A DNA stretch of 64,000 nucleotides from Desulfuromonadales bacterium (GCA_016650295.1 JAENWA010000069.1:1-64000); one strand, 5' to 3'. Shown: positions 6,875-18,357, numbered from the stretch's first letter. Made by a program: numbers and translations. Notes: generated by a model not told the origin, from the sequence alone.

Positions 6875-7202
6875 GATCGATCTCCTTAATGCGGGACAAA
6901 GCCAGGACAATTTCTCCCGGCGGTGTCTTTTGCGTTTTCTTAACAAATACCCTCAGGATGATAACCCTTCTGCCAACCACGGCCACATACAGTGCCCTGA
7001 CAATCCCGGATTTCCTTTTGCCGCGAATCTCCCAGAGTTTATCCTGAAGATGACGAACATACGGCATACCCAGATTATCAAGGCCGTAGGACTCAATCAA
7101 ATCGGTAATCCGCACCAGCCGCGCCTGGAGATCCTTTGGAGTGTCAAGGAACTCAGCTTCGACTGCACCGTTAAGAAATTCAACTGTCCACGCGGTCTTC
7201 AT
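6867..7202 (-). CDS. RelE/HigB (phage Gp49-like) toxin
   Basis: 111 aa toxin, likely mRNA interferase. Typical blocks are VEFLNGAVEAEF, LPYVRHL-like MPYVRHLQDKLWEIRG, IVRALYVAVVGRRVIILRVF and the Lys-rich VKKTQKTPPGEI near the end. Start ATG at 7202; antitoxin overlaps the 3' end. A direct repeat follows the promoter side at 7262-7291, so the pair looks like a compact insert. Confidence 0.85.
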   Translation of the reverse strand: MKTAWTVEFLNGAVEAEFLDTPKDLQARLVRITDLIESYGLDNLGMPYVRHLQDKLWEIRGKRKSGIVRALYVAVVGRRVIILRVFVKKTQKTPPGEIVLALSRIKEIDHG

Positions 7203-7261
7203 ACGACTACTATAGCAAAATAGCGATAATTATCCACAAAAATCTCTTCCTCCGGGAGTCT

Positions 7262-7291
7262 GTCGGGCTGGCTCAAATCCCCACCCCTCAA
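7262..7291 (+). repeat. Direct repeat flanking toxin-antitoxin module 2, right copy
   Basis: Second copy of the 6536-6566 sequence, identical apart from one missing C. It lies upstream of the toxin start and downstream of the VapC stop. Confidence 0.75.
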
Positions 7292-7336
7292 TATATTCGG
7301 GTCTCATGTCCGGATCGGCTTTCATATTCTTTCCTT

Positions 7337-7762
7337 TCATTTCGATTGAGTTGACGCACAACCCCGTACCTCCAACCGCAGCCCCTCGATCTTTTCAAAA
7401 TCACGCCGGTTTGATGTGATCACCGTATAGTCCAGAGAAATGGCTGTTGCGGCAATTATCAGATCATGGGCACCCACCGTGAAACCTCGCTGTACAAGCG
7501 ACGCCCAAATCCTGGCGTAGATGCGGGCCGCGGCCACATCAAACGGAAATATCGGGAGCACCTCGATCACCTTCTCCACAAAAGCCTGCCGCCTGAGCCT
7601 GCGGGTTTCGGTATCTGCCCGTTCAACGCCATGGAGCAGTTCGGCTACCGTAACCACACTGATCCCGAACAGTTCATCCTCCCGGCCGACAACCAGGGCC
7701 TCAACCAATCCCCGGTTTCTTTCAAGGGCAATAATCTCGCTGGAATCAAAGATTACTCCCAT
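7337..7762 (-). CDS. VapC-type PIN-domain toxin
   Basis: 141 aa ribonuclease toxin. PIN-domain acidic residues are visible: IFDSSEIIALER near the N-terminus, TVAELLHGVERA in the middle, and GAHDLIIAATAISLDYTVITSNRRDFEKI near the end, giving the usual quartet. Start ATG at 7762 overlaps the antitoxin gene by ten bases. Cleaves RNA in known relatives; its target here is unknown. Forms an antitoxin-first module with the Phd-like gene, in contrast to the neighbouring toxin-first modules. Confidence 0.88.
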   Translation of the reverse strand: MGVIFDSSEIIALERNRGLVEALVVGREDELFGISVVTVAELLHGVERADTETRRLRRQAFVEKVIEVLPIFPFDVAAARIYARIWASLVQRGFTVGAHDLIIAATAISLDYTVITSNRRDFEKIEGLRLEVRGCASTQSK

Positions 7763-8034
7763 GACACCGCCTCCGGCATGGACGGTTGAGAATTCTCCGC
7801 TGCCAGAACATCTGCCTCGAACGCTGTATCAGAACTGTCCAGATGCGGCAAATGCTGCATAATCTCACGCAGGTCAGCCAGGGTGGCACCTGCGCGTGTC
7901 GGTTCCACCGGTACAAGGGAAGCTGCCGGTTTGCCGCCACGGATAACAGTGTAGCGGTCGCCCCTGTACTTGATGTTGTTTAGCAGCTCTGAAAAGTTTC
8001 TGACAGCCTCGGTTGAACTGATTGACACTTGCAT
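7753..8034 (-). CDS. Phd/YefM-family antitoxin
   Basis: 93 aa antitoxin for the downstream PIN toxin. The N-terminal DNA-binding part reads MQVSISSTEAVRNFSELLN and RYTVIRGGKPAASLVPVEP, typical of Phd/YefM folds; the acidic C-terminal tail would wrap the toxin. Start ATG at 8034 follows a GGAGG-like site. A near-perfect palindrome lies 14 bases upstream and is the likely autoregulatory operator. Confidence 0.87.
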   Translation of the reverse strand: MQVSISSTEAVRNFSELLNNIKYRGDRYTVIRGGKPAASLVPVEPTRAGATLADLREIMQHLPHLDSSDTAFEADVLAAENSQPSMPEAVSWE

Positions 8035-8047
8035 ATCAACCTCCGTA

Positions 8048-8066
8048 AAATATGATAATCATATTT
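8048..8066. promoter_or_regulatory. Palindromic operator of the vapBC-like module
   Basis: Perfect inverted repeat with nine-base arms AAATATGAT and ATCATATTT around one base, immediately upstream of the antitoxin start. A looser half-site AACCATATTT lies at about 8096-8105. Fits dimeric Phd-type autorepression. Confidence 0.7.
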
Positions 8067-8117
8067 ACATTGTTTTCTGATTCCGGCAATAGAATAACCA
8101 TATTTCGCAAGCCGGAA

Positions 8118-9047
8118 TCAATCCTCTCCACCAAACCTGCTCCCCTGCCGCGTCCCGCGCCGCTCCAACTCGCCATCAATCAGATTCAGTATCTCGAACT
8201 TCTTCAGCGACCATAGCGGCGCTATCAGGTTGTCGTGACCTCCATCACCGGTCAGGCGATGGATCAGTATCCGTGGATTAAGCAGCTGCAGAAAATCGCA
8301 GACCAGCCCGGCGTACTCATCCCGCTCCAGCATCCGCACCTCGCCCCGCCCGTACATCTCAGCCAGCTCTGTACCCTTCATAACGTGCAGCAGATGCAGT
8401 TTGACGCCATCCACGCCGAGCCGGTTCAACTCGCTGGCCATGGCCAGCATCTCCTCCCGCGTCTCGCCCGGCAACCCCAGGATGACATGGGCGCAAACCC
8501 GCACTCCCCGTGAGCGTGCCCGTTGGATCGTATCTATGGAACAGCTGTGATTATGGTGCCGGTTGATCAGGGTCAGGCTGCTGTCATGCATGGACTGCAG
8601 GCCCAGTTCCAGCCAGAGGTAGGTGTGCGAGGAAAGCTCCGCCAGATATCCAAGCACCTCATCCGACAGGCAATCCGGCCGGGTAGCGATAATCAGGCCG
8701 ACCACATCCGGCACCGCAAGTGCTTCGCCGTACAATCTCCGCAGATCGTCAAGCGCTGCATAGGTGTTGGAATAAGCCTGAAAATAGGCCATGAACTGCG
8801 AGGCCTTGTACTTGCGGCGCATGACCTCCTTGCCGTCCTCGATCTGGCCGGCGATGGAGAGTTCGCGGAGGATGCCGTAAGAGCCCGATCCATGGCCGCC
8901 GCAGAAGATACAGCCCCTAGTATCCAGTGTGCCGTCCCGGTTGGGACAGCTGAAACCGGCATCGACCGAGATGCGCTGCACCCGGCAGCCGAAGACCCGC
9001 TTCAGTTCATCGGAAAAGGCGTTGTAGCGTTTGGTGTGCTGACTCAT
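8118..9047 (-). CDS. TIGR01212-family (YhcC-like) radical SAM protein
   Basis: 309 aa radical SAM enzyme of unknown substrate. CPNRDGTLDTRGCIFC carries the spaced cysteines for the 4Fe-4S cluster, close to GFS at the N-terminus, and later blocks VVGLIIATRPDCLSDEV, WLELGLQSMHDSSLTLINR and VRVCAHVILGLPGETREEM follow the TIM-barrel strands of the family. The ATG at 9047 (MSQHTKRYNAFS) is chosen because the family starts there; the longer frame would run far into the upstream gene. The two genes overlap by four bases (ATGA), indicating one operon. Confidence 0.85.
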   Translation of the reverse strand: MSQHTKRYNAFSDELKRVFGCRVQRISVDAGFSCPNRDGTLDTRGCIFCGGHGSGSYGILRELSIAGQIEDGKEVMRRKYKASQFMAYFQAYSNTYAALDDLRRLYGEALAVPDVVGLIIATRPDCLSDEVLGYLAELSSHTYLWLELGLQSMHDSSLTLINRHHNHSCSIDTIQRARSRGVRVCAHVILGLPGETREEMLAMASELNRLGVDGVKLHLLHVMKGTELAEMYGRGEVRMLERDEYAGLVCDFLQLLNPRILIHRLTGDGGHDNLIAPLWSLKKFEILNLIDGELERRGTRQGSRFGGED

Positions 9048-9865
9048 GAAGGCAGGACAGAGTCGGGCGGGATCATGGCCTCGCAGGGGACTTTGGTCTG
9101 GCACAGGCCGCAGCCGGTGTTGGGCACTCCATAGACCGCGGAGAGCTTCTCCGGGGCCGAGCCATACACCAGCTCCCGGCAGCGGGCCTTGTCGTGGCCA
9201 CTGCGCGAAATTGCGCCCACCGGACAGCGTGCAATGCACATGCCGCAGCTGCCATCGCGATAATGGAGACAGTTGACGTAGTGATTTGCCTGGGTACGGG
9301 GGGTGGGGGAAAGCACCAGATCAGTGATGACGCTGCCGCAGCGATGGGCGATGCCGCGTGCGGTTATGAAGCCGTCGCTCAGGCTGAAGGTGCCCAGCCC
9401 GGCCGCGTAGGCGGCGTGCCGTTCCGACCAGGTAGAAGCGATGCCGACCGGCGTTTCGGCAAACTCTTTCCAGAGAAGGGAGTACTGGGGCGCCACGGCC
9501 CGCTGACCCTGCCCCTCCAGCCAAGCGACCAGGTGACGACGCAAGTCGCCATTGACCGTCTCGCCGTGGGTGCGGGTCAGAGCCCACTCGCGGGATGGCA
9601 GTTCGGTCTCCCGGCAGTTACTCTCCCGCACCACCCGGCTGACCGGCAGAATCCAGCTGATGACTGTTGCCGCACCAGGAAGCAGTTCCTCCGGCAGAAG
9701 ATGAAAAGGCCCGATGATCCGTTTGTACTCCCCGTACAGCGGGTCACCGGCCGTTGAGAAACCTACCAGGGGACTGTCCAAATAGGGGCTGTCGCTGCCG
9801 GGCAGATGGTTACCGGGATGATCTGCAACAAATCTGGTGATCTCGGCGTGTATCTGTTGTTCCAT
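9044..9865 (-). CDS. 4Fe-4S protein of the epoxyqueuosine reductase-like family
   Basis: 273 aa redox protein. The C-terminal third has two ferredoxin-like cysteine clusters, CLHYRDGSCGMCIARC followed by PVGAIS and then GCGLCQTKVPC, after a QueG-like domain (GLGTFSLSDGFITARGIAHR). QueG reduces epoxyqueuosine in tRNA, but this protein has a different N-terminus and belongs to the broader group, so the substrate is open. ATG at 9865 follows GGAGAGG. Overlaps the radical SAM gene downstream by four bases. Confidence 0.7.
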   Translation of the reverse strand: MEQQIHAEITRFVADHPGNHLPGSDSPYLDSPLVGFSTAGDPLYGEYKRIIGPFHLLPEELLPGAATVISWILPVSRVVRESNCRETELPSREWALTRTHGETVNGDLRRHLVAWLEGQGQRAVAPQYSLLWKEFAETPVGIASTWSERHAAYAAGLGTFSLSDGFITARGIAHRCGSVITDLVLSPTPRTQANHYVNCLHYRDGSCGMCIARCPVGAISRSGHDKARCRELVYGSAPEKLSAVYGVPNTGCGLCQTKVPCEAMIPPDSVLPS

Positions 9866-9888
9866 ATCAACCTCTCCAAGCCGGCGTG

Positions 9889-10392
9889 TTACTTCTTCTC
9901 CACCCGCTCCACCCAGCACTGCGCGGTTGCCATATATCGCAGGAACTCGCCGGCAAAGATGAATTTGGTCAGCGGTATCGGCACACTGATGAAGTCCTTG
10001 CCGCGTCCGACCGTCAGGGCGTAGCCGCTCTTGCCGCCCCGCTCCCACTTCTCGATCGCCAGGGTGGTAACGGTCTCCACGCCCCGCTCGCCAGCGCTGA
10101 ACTTGTGCGGGTTAAGCTTCTCCTTGACCGGAACCGGAGAATTTGCAACCTGGGCAATTCTCATCCCCAGCTCGAAGGCTTCGTCCGGTTCGCAGATGAA
10201 GCGGATCTGGGTCACTTCGTCGGGTGTGGTCCTGGGTGTCAGCTTGAAGAAACGCAGATGGACCCTGCCGGAACGCTCCGTAACCAGGCCGTTATCTTCA
10301 TGGCTCTTGCTGGCCTCTCGGATTTCAACTCCTGTGGATTGTGAAAAAATCTCGTAACAGCGGCTGCGTGTAAGTTCGTGTGTCCGTGGCAT
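9889..10392 (-). CDS. Conserved protein of unknown function
   Basis: 167 aa, soluble, no signal or membrane segment. It starts MPRTHELTRSRCYEIFSQ and carries charged segments VHLRFFKLTPRTTPDEVTQ and GGKSGYALTVGRGKDFISVPIP that look like beta-strand pairs; I do not recognise the family. ATG at 10392 is favoured because a purine-rich AGGGGG site precedes it; an upstream Met exists at 10452. It lies 23 bases before the QueG-like gene and probably shares its transcript. Confidence 0.6.
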   Translation of the reverse strand: MPRTHELTRSRCYEIFSQSTGVEIREASKSHEDNGLVTERSGRVHLRFFKLTPRTTPDEVTQIRFICEPDEAFELGMRIAQVANSPVPVKEKLNPHKFSAGERGVETVTTLAIEKWERGGKSGYALTVGRGKDFISVPIPLTKFIFAGEFLRYMATAQCWVERVEKK

Positions 10393-10462
10393 CCCGGTCC
10401 CCCTGATAATCAATTCAGTTGAATGTCTCAAGACATATATCAAAACCGGCACTGTAATGCCA

Positions 10463-10496
10463 TAGAAACAAAAAGAGCGGCATCGCTGCCGCTCTT
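10463..10496 (-). terminator. Rho-independent terminator of the ATP synthase operon
   Basis: Ten-base perfect stem AAGAGCGGCA / TGCCGCTCTT (10473-10482 and 10487-10496) with a four-base loop; on the minus strand it is followed by TTTTTGTTTC. It lies 37 bases after the atpC stop. Confidence 0.88.
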
Positions 10497-10532
10497 CGGT
10501 ACTTATCGGTACTTATATATTCGTGATACTTG

Positions 10533-10949
10533 TTATTTACGGGAAGCCTTGCCGGCCACCTGCATGCGTATGATCGCCCGTTCGAGGGCAGCTTCATAAA
10601 TCTTATGCTGTTTGTCCTCCGGAGTCAGTTTTTTGAGAGCTTCCTCGGCCCGGCCCAGAGCTGCTTTGGCACGCTCCAGATCGATCTGGTCGGATGCCTC
10701 GGCAGTTTCGACCAGCACGATGATCTTGTCGTCCCGGATTTCGAAGTAACCCCAGTTGTGCGCCATATGTTCGGTTACGCCGTTGTTCTTGTAGGTAAGC
10801 TCACCGATCTTGAGGGATGTCAGGAAAGGGGCATGGCCGGGAAGTACGCCGAATTCACCGATTTTGCCGGTTGCGGTGACCTCGTCCACTTCCATATCAA
10901 GAACCCTGCTATAGGGTGTAACTATTTCAAGCCTCATCTTTTCAGCCAT
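10533..10949 (-). CDS. atpC: F1 ATP synthase epsilon subunit
   Basis: 138 aa epsilon subunit of the F1 central stalk, which couples rotation to catalysis and can inhibit ATP hydrolysis. The N-terminal beta-sandwich is clear: LEIVTPYSRVLDMEVDEVT, then GEFGVLPGHAPFLTSLKIG and AHNWGYFEIRDDKIIVLVE; a helical hairpin with Ala-rich AALGRAEEALKKLTP follows. Last gene of the atp operon, with a terminator just downstream. Normal length. Confidence 0.95.
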   Translation of the reverse strand: MAEKMRLEIVTPYSRVLDMEVDEVTATGKIGEFGVLPGHAPFLTSLKIGELTYKNNGVTEHMAHNWGYFEIRDDKIIVLVETAEASDQIDLERAKAALGRAEEALKKLTPEDKQHKIYEAALERAIIRMQVAGKASRK

Positions 10950-10960
10950 ATATCATTCCT

Positions 10961-11014
10961 TGTAGGGGCGGACGGCGTCCGCCCTGTTTTGGGCGCATGC
11001 AATGCGCCCCTACA
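10961..11014. repeat. Three-stem inverted repeat between atpD and atpC
   Basis: Outer arms TGTAGGGGCG (10961-10970) and CGCCCCTACA (11005-11014) enclose two hairpins, GCGGACG/CGTCCGC and GGGCGCAT/ATGCGCCC. The 54-base unit could fold into a three-way junction. The phrase is of a type dispersed in many genomes; here it sits inside an operon, where it could tune atpC expression relative to atpD. Confidence 0.8.
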
Positions 11015-11025
11015 CGATAAATTAA

Positions 11026-12492
<1,467 letters not shown>

Positions 12493-12510
12493 TTATAAAC
12501 TTCAGGTGGT

Positions 12511-12587
12511 AAGGCTGAAGACTGAAGGCTGAAGAAACTTAAGGATTGTTTGAAGTTACCGGTGTAAAAACCTTCAGCCTTCAGTCT
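12511..12587. repeat. CCTTCAG-phrase inverted repeat between atpG and atpD
   Basis: GACTGAAGGCTGAAG (12520-12534) and its complement CTTCAGCCTTCAGTC (12572-12586) form a stem around 37 bases. The seven-base unit CCTTCAG also builds a tandem array inside the HpnI-like gene at 22976-23010. Confidence 0.75.
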
Positions 12588-12603
12588 ATCAACCTATATT
12601 CAT

Positions 12604-13470
12604 CTATCCTTTGATCGATTCAGAGCCGGAGATGATTTCCATCAACTCCGTGGTAATGGCAGCCTGACGCGCCCGGTTGTACTGGAGGGTCAGTTTGCCG
12701 ATCATTTCGTTGGCATTCTTGGATGCGCTGTCCATGGCGGTCATGCGGGCGCCGTGCTCACCAGCCACGGTTTCCAGCATGGCCTTGAATATCTGCACTT
12801 CAATATTTTTGGGCAGTATCTCCGCCAGCAGTTCAGCAACCGAAGGCTCATAGATGAACTCCACCGGAGTTTCGTCAGCGGCAGAGGTTTGTTCGGGAAC
12901 GACCGGCAGCATTTGCTGGAAGGTGATGTCCTGTGACATGACCGTACGGAAAGAATTATAGAGCAGTTCGACCTGATCGTACTCTCCGGCCACAAAACCA
13001 TCGATCACTTCCTGTGCCAGCATGGCGGCGGTCTGATAGCTCGGTTTTGCAAGTACGTTGGAGAAAGTTCTGTAGACCGAGTAACGGCTTTTAAGAAATT
13101 CATTCCCCTTGCGGCCGATGGTCAATACGCTGACCTGCTCGTATGAACCCGATTTTTCTTTAAGGTAACGGTCAGCGGCCTTGCACAGGTTGGAGTTGAA
13201 GCCGCCGCACAAACCACGATCCGACGTAAGAACGATCAGAAGAAGTTTCTTGGCATCACGCTTTTCAAGCAGCGGATGAAGATCACCCTCAAGGTTGGCC
13301 GAGAGCGACTGCAGCACTTCGCCCAGCTTTTTTGCATACGGACGGGCAGCTACGACATTTTCCTGGGCCCGGCGCAATTTTGCCGCCGAAACCATTTTCA
13401 TGGCCTTGGTGATCTGGCGCGTATTTTTTACGGATACAATCCGCTTTTTAATGCTTTTAAGGCTTGCCAT
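12604..13470 (-). CDS. atpG: F1 ATP synthase gamma subunit
   Basis: 288 aa rotor subunit. N-terminal [20 protein letters not shown] followed by [15 protein letters not shown] and the C-terminal coiled coil [15 protein letters not shown] with [20 protein letters not shown] are signature sequences; [13 protein letters not shown] is in the globular part. Standard length. It lies 18 bases after atpA, whose stop precedes a GGACGG-type ribosome site. Confidence 0.96.
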   Translation of the reverse strand: MASLKSIKKRIVSVKNTRQITKAMKMVSAAKLRRAQENVVAARPYAKKLGEVLQSLSANLEGDLHPLLEKRDAKKLLLIVLTSDRGLCGGFNSNLCKAADRYLKEKSGSYEQVSVLTIGRKGNEFLKSRYSVYRTFSNVLAKPSYQTAAMLAQEVIDGFVAGEYDQVELLYNSFRTVMSQDITFQQMLPVVPEQTSAADETPVEFIYEPSVAELLAEILPKNIEVQIFKAMLETVAGEHGARMTAMDSASKNANEMIGKLTLQYNRARQAAITTELMEIISGSESIKG

Positions 13471-13488
13471 ATCTCAAACCGTCCTTGT

Positions 13489-14997
<1,509 letters not shown>

Positions 14998-15005
14998 GGA
15001 TGCTC

Positions 15006-15548
15006 CTACCCCTTCTGTAATATATCTTTAATCCGTTTAAGCTGGGTCTTGACACTGCTGTCAAACGCTGTATCGCCAATCTGTGTAACCACGCCGCCCA
15101 GCAGAGTCGGGTCAACGGTAACCTGCGGGATGACTTTTTTGCCGCTTTTCTTCTCCAAGGCACTCTGGATGGAAGCCACCTGGCTGTCATCCAGCGCAAA
15201 GGCTGTCTTGATAATAGGGCGAATGATATTGGACTGCTCATCGGCCAGTGTTTCATAGGTATGTACGATCTGGTCCAGGAAAGCCACACGGTTTTTGTCC
15301 ACCAGCAGCAGCAGGAAGTTGCCGACCAGCTCGGAACAGTTAACCTTGGCGATAAGGTCCTTCATGATTTCTTTCTTCTGCTCTGCAGTGTACGCCGGAT
15401 TGGCAAAAACAGCCTTCAGGTCCGTATTTGCAGCAAAAATGCGGTCAACGGCTGTCAGCTCATCGCGAAAACGGTCAATCAGTCCGCCCTCGGAACCTAG
15501 CTGTACCAGCGCCTTGGCATAGCGACGCGCTAAAGTATTATTGGTCAC
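15006..15548 (-). CDS. atpH: F1 ATP synthase delta subunit
   Basis: 180 aa peripheral-stalk subunit linking the b dimer to the top of F1. N-terminal [13 protein letters not shown] and the C-terminal [20 protein letters not shown] are family hallmarks. The start overlaps the atpF stop by four bases (ATGA), a sign of translational coupling. Confidence 0.95.
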   Translation of the reverse strand: MTNNTLARRYAKALVQLGSEGGLIDRFRDELTAVDRIFAANTDLKAVFANPAYTAEQKKEIMKDLIAKVNCSELVGNFLLLLVDKNRVAFLDQIVHTYETLADEQSNIIRPIIKTAFALDDSQVASIQSALEKKSGKKVIPQVTVDPTLLGGVVTQIGDTAFDSSVKTQLKRIKDILQKG

Positions 15549-16156
15549 TGGATCTGTACCACCTTGTCAAGATATTCACCGACAAATCGGTCGTGGTCGG
15601 CCTTCTGTATGGCGCCGGTCAGTTTGCCGGTAGCAATCTCAACCGCCAGGCGGGCAGCCTCGGCACGCAACTCGGCACGGGCCTTGACTGTTTCCTGTTC
15701 GGCCGACTGGGCAGCCTGGGCCGCTATCTTCTGAACAGCTATGCGCGCCTCGGCAATAATGCGCTCTTTTTCCTGCTCACCTTCCCTGATAATGGCAGCC
15801 TGCAGATCATCGATCTCTTTGGTGGCCTGATCAAGCTTGCTGCGGTATTCGGCCAGCTTGGCCTCGGCAGCAGCCTTGCCTTCCTGGGCGTCCTTGAGAT
15901 CCTTCTCGATCTGGGTCTGGCGGGCAGCCAGCGAACCCTTTACATCGGCCTTCTTAAGTGCAAAACCGAGAATGCCGAACAGAACTGCAAAGTTAAGCAC
16001 ACGCCAGCCAAGGTCTTTCAGCTGCGCCCCTTTATCAACATGGTGCGCGCCTTCGCCGCCTTCATTGGCAAAACCGACCGAAGCGACCAGCACAATAACG
16101 GCAATGTAAGCCAGGGAGAATATGATTTTTTTGCTGCGATCAGATACCATCAACAT
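15545..16156 (-). CDS. atpF: Fo ATP synthase b subunit
   Basis: 203 aa stator subunit. A hydrophobic N-terminal segment IIFSLAYIAVIVLVASVGF precedes a second, shorter one (VLNFAVLFGILGFAL), then a long charged helix (RQTQIEKDLKDAQEGKAAAE and so on) that dimerises with b'. The first segment looks like a signal peptide, an extension found in some deltaproteobacterial b subunits. ATG at 16156 is chosen because AGGAG lies eight bases upstream; the longer frame to 16195 would overlap b'. One base separates it from the b' stop. Confidence 0.92.
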   Translation of the reverse strand: MLMVSDRSKKIIFSLAYIAVIVLVASVGFANEGGEGAHHVDKGAQLKDLGWRVLNFAVLFGILGFALKKADVKGSLAARQTQIEKDLKDAQEGKAAAEAKLAEYRSKLDQATKEIDDLQAAIIREGEQEKERIIAEARIAVQKIAAQAAQSAEQETVKARAELRAEAARLAVEIATGKLTGAIQKADHDRFVGEYLDKVVQIQ

Positions 16157-16157
16157 G

Positions 16158-16583
16158 TTACAGGCTCCTCCCCAGGATTTTTTCACTGATGTCAACGGAC
16201 AGGAGTTCGGCCTGCTGTTTCAGCAGGACTCGGGCATCAGCAGCCTCTTTGGCCACACGGTCGCGTATCGTGCCGAGAGAGACGGTTGCCTCTGCACGGG
16301 CCTTTTCCAGCAGCGAAGTTTCTTCCAGCTGTGCCTGCTTGAGAGACTCGGCCCGACGGGAGCCGGCTTCTGCTTTGGCCTCATGCAGCCTGGACTCGTA
16401 CTGAGCCATCTTTTCCTGAACCTCAAGGTCAACCGAGGCGGCCTTTTCACGGGCACCATCGATCACCTGACGACGATCGGCCAGAACCTTGCGGAGCGGC
16501 TTGTACAGAAAAATGTTGAGGACCAGGACCAGAATCCCGAAGTTAACTACCTGAACAAAAAACGCCAAATTTAATTCAATCAC
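16158..16583 (-). CDS. atpF2: Fo ATP synthase b' subunit
   Basis: 141 aa second stator subunit. One membrane helix, FFVQVVNFGILVLVLNIFL, followed by the usual KPLRKVLADRRQVIDGAREKAA and a long coiled coil. Paired b/b' genes at the head of an operon lacking the a and c subunits match Geobacter-type arrangement, where those genes are elsewhere. First gene of the atp operon; the 150 bases upstream to parB would hold the promoter. Confidence 0.92.
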   Translation of the reverse strand: MIELNLAFFVQVVNFGILVLVLNIFLYKPLRKVLADRRQVIDGAREKAASVDLEVQEKMAQYESRLHEAKAEAGSRRAESLKQAQLEETSLLEKARAEATVSLGTIRDRVAKEAADARVLLKQQAELLSVDISEKILGRSL

Positions 16584-16733
16584 GACCTACCCCTTGCAGG
16601 CATCCTGAGTTGTATACTGTATCCCAGATTCGGGCGTAAAACAGCAGATTAGCTATCATGGTTTTTACGTGTGTGTCAAGAAAATTACAGGAACCGTATA
16701 CTTTATTTTTCAAATAATCCGTTCGCGTTTTTC

Positions 16734-17591
16734 TCACAAGTCAAGCAGATCAATGATCCGGGTCAGTTCGTCCGTGTCATTGAAATGTATCTCCAGGCGG
16801 CCGCCTTTCGTCCCGACCCTACGGATGGCAACCCGCGACTGGAAGCGTTTCTGCATCTGTTCCTCAAGGGAGCTCAAAAGAAGGTCCGGCTGCTGCGGGC
16901 GCTTGCGACCGGCAGCGGGATGCGGGTTGACCTTCAGTCTCCGCACAAGATCTTCGGTAGCACGCACACTCAGTTGACGGTGCAGGATTTCATGACGGGC
17001 TTTTTCGATCAGTTCCAGACTCTCCAGCGCCAGCAGGGCGCGGGCATGTCCCATGGAAAGACGTTCCTCGATGATGTCGTGCTGGATCACTTCGGGCAGC
17101 TTGAGCAGCCGCAGGGAGTTGGTCACGGCGGTCCGGCTCTTGCCGACCTTCCTGGCCACATCCTCCTGAGAGATGCTGAACTGTTCCACCAGTGAGCGGT
17201 AGGCCTCGGCCTCCTCGATGGCATTCAGATCCTGGCGCTGGATGTTCTCGATCAGGGCCAGTTCCATGACAACCGCGTCGCTGGCCTCACGGATTACAAC
17301 CGGAACCTCATGCAGTCCGGCCTTCTGTGAAGCCCTCCAGCGACGCTCTCCGGCGATAATCTCGAAGAAACCGTCCTTCTGGGTAACCACCAGCGGCTGA
17401 ATAATTCCCTGTTCACGGATCGAGGCCGCCAGTTCTTCCAGTTTATCCGCTGCAAAGTTCTTGCGGGGCTGGTTTTTGTTGGGCCGGATCTGTTCGATGG
17501 GACAGAGGAAATAATCCTTGCTTCCCCGTGCCATTTCCGGCACTTGGAGCAGCGCTGCCATCCCCTTTCCAAGGCCACCTCTCTTAACCAT
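16734..17591 (-). CDS. parB: Chromosome-partitioning protein ParB
   Basis: 285 aa parS-binding CTPase-type clamp. It opens MVKRGGLGKGMAALL, then the ParB/RepB box IEQIRPNKNQPRKNF, GIIQPLVVTQKDG, IAGERRWRASQKAG, the helix-turn-helix EEAEAYRSLVEQFSISQEDV with KVGKSRTAVTNSLRLLKLP, and a C-terminal dimerisation tail. ATG at 17591 matches the family start; the longer frame lies inside parA. Overlaps parA by eight bases. Confidence 0.95.
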   Translation of the reverse strand: MVKRGGLGKGMAALLQVPEMARGSKDYFLCPIEQIRPNKNQPRKNFAADKLEELAASIREQGIIQPLVVTQKDGFFEIIAGERRWRASQKAGLHEVPVVIREASDAVVMELALIENIQRQDLNAIEEAEAYRSLVEQFSISQEDVARKVGKSRTAVTNSLRLLKLPEVIQHDIIEERLSMGHARALLALESLELIEKARHEILHRQLSVRATEDLVRRLKVNPHPAAGRKRPQQPDLLLSSLEEQMQKRFQSRVAIRRVGTKGGRLEIHFNDTDELTRIIDLLDL

Positions 17592-18357
17592 TGGTCGCCT
17601 CCCTGCGGATGATTTCCCGGGCCAACTGCAGATAACTGGCAGCACCACGGGATGCAATATCGTAATAAATGATCGGCAGGCCGTGGCTGGGTGCCTCTGC
17701 CAGGCGCACATTGCGCGGCACAACCGTCTCGAACACCTGCTCGGGAAAATGGGTGCGGATCTCGTCGGCCACCTCTTTACTCAGGTTGCCGCGGGAATCG
17801 AACATGGTCAGCAGTATGCCTTCGATCTTGAGCAGGGGATTAATCCGCTTCTGAACCAGTCCGATGGTATTCAGGATCTGCGACAATCCTTCCATGGCGT
17901 AGTATTCGCACTGCAACGGGATCAGGACGGAATCGGCGGCGGTCATGGCATTGACGGTCAGCAGGTTGAGAGACGGCGGACAGTCAATAATTATGTAGCG
18001 GTAGTCAGATGATAGAGCCGCCAGGGCACACTTGAGCTTCTGCTCGCGGCCGATCTCGGGGGCCAGCTCCAGCTCGGCGCCGGCCAGATCTGAGTTGGCA
18101 GGCATGATATGCAGAAACGGGTGACCGGTATCCATCACAATCGAGCGGGGGTCAAGCTCGTTGATAATGGCATCATAGACCGTATGCTTGAGCCCTGACC
18201 GCTCGATGCCCACACCGCTGGTGGCATTGGCCTGGGGATCGATATCGACCAGCAGCGTCGGCCGTTCAGCAGCCGCCAGAGAGGCCGCCAGATTGACGGC
18301 AGTGGTAGTCTTTCCGACGCCCCCCTTCTGGTTGGCGATGCAGATGATTCTGGACAT
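17584..18357 (-). CDS. parA: Chromosome-partitioning ATPase ParA (Soj)
   Basis: 257 aa deviant Walker ATPase that moves ParB-parS complexes over the nucleoid. The opening ICIANQKGGVGKTTTAVNLA is the deviant Walker A box with both lysines; LLVDIDPQANATSG and IIIDCPPSLNLLTVNAM supply A' and Walker B, and VVPRNVRLAEAPSHGLPI is the C-terminal signature. First gene of a parAB pair just upstream of the atp operon. No parS site (TGTTTCACGTGAAACA class) was spotted here. Confidence 0.96.
   Translation of the reverse strand: MSRIICIANQKGGVGKTTTAVNLAASLAAAERPTLLVDIDPQANATSGVGIERSGLKHTVYDAIINELDPRSIVMDTGHPFLHIMPANSDLAGAELELAPEIGREQKLKCALAALSSDYRYIIIDCPPSLNLLTVNAMTAADSVLIPLQCEYYAMEGLSQILNTIGLVQKRINPLLKIEGILLTMFDSRGNLSKEVADEIRTHFPEQVFETVVPRNVRLAEAPSHGLPIIYYDIASRGAASYLQLAREIIRREATNG

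Noticed and set aside
8118-9239. Longer start (9239) for the radical SAM gene
   Set aside because: The added 64 residues overlap the upstream gene and lack similarity; ATG at 9047 fits the family and overlaps the upstream stop by four bases.
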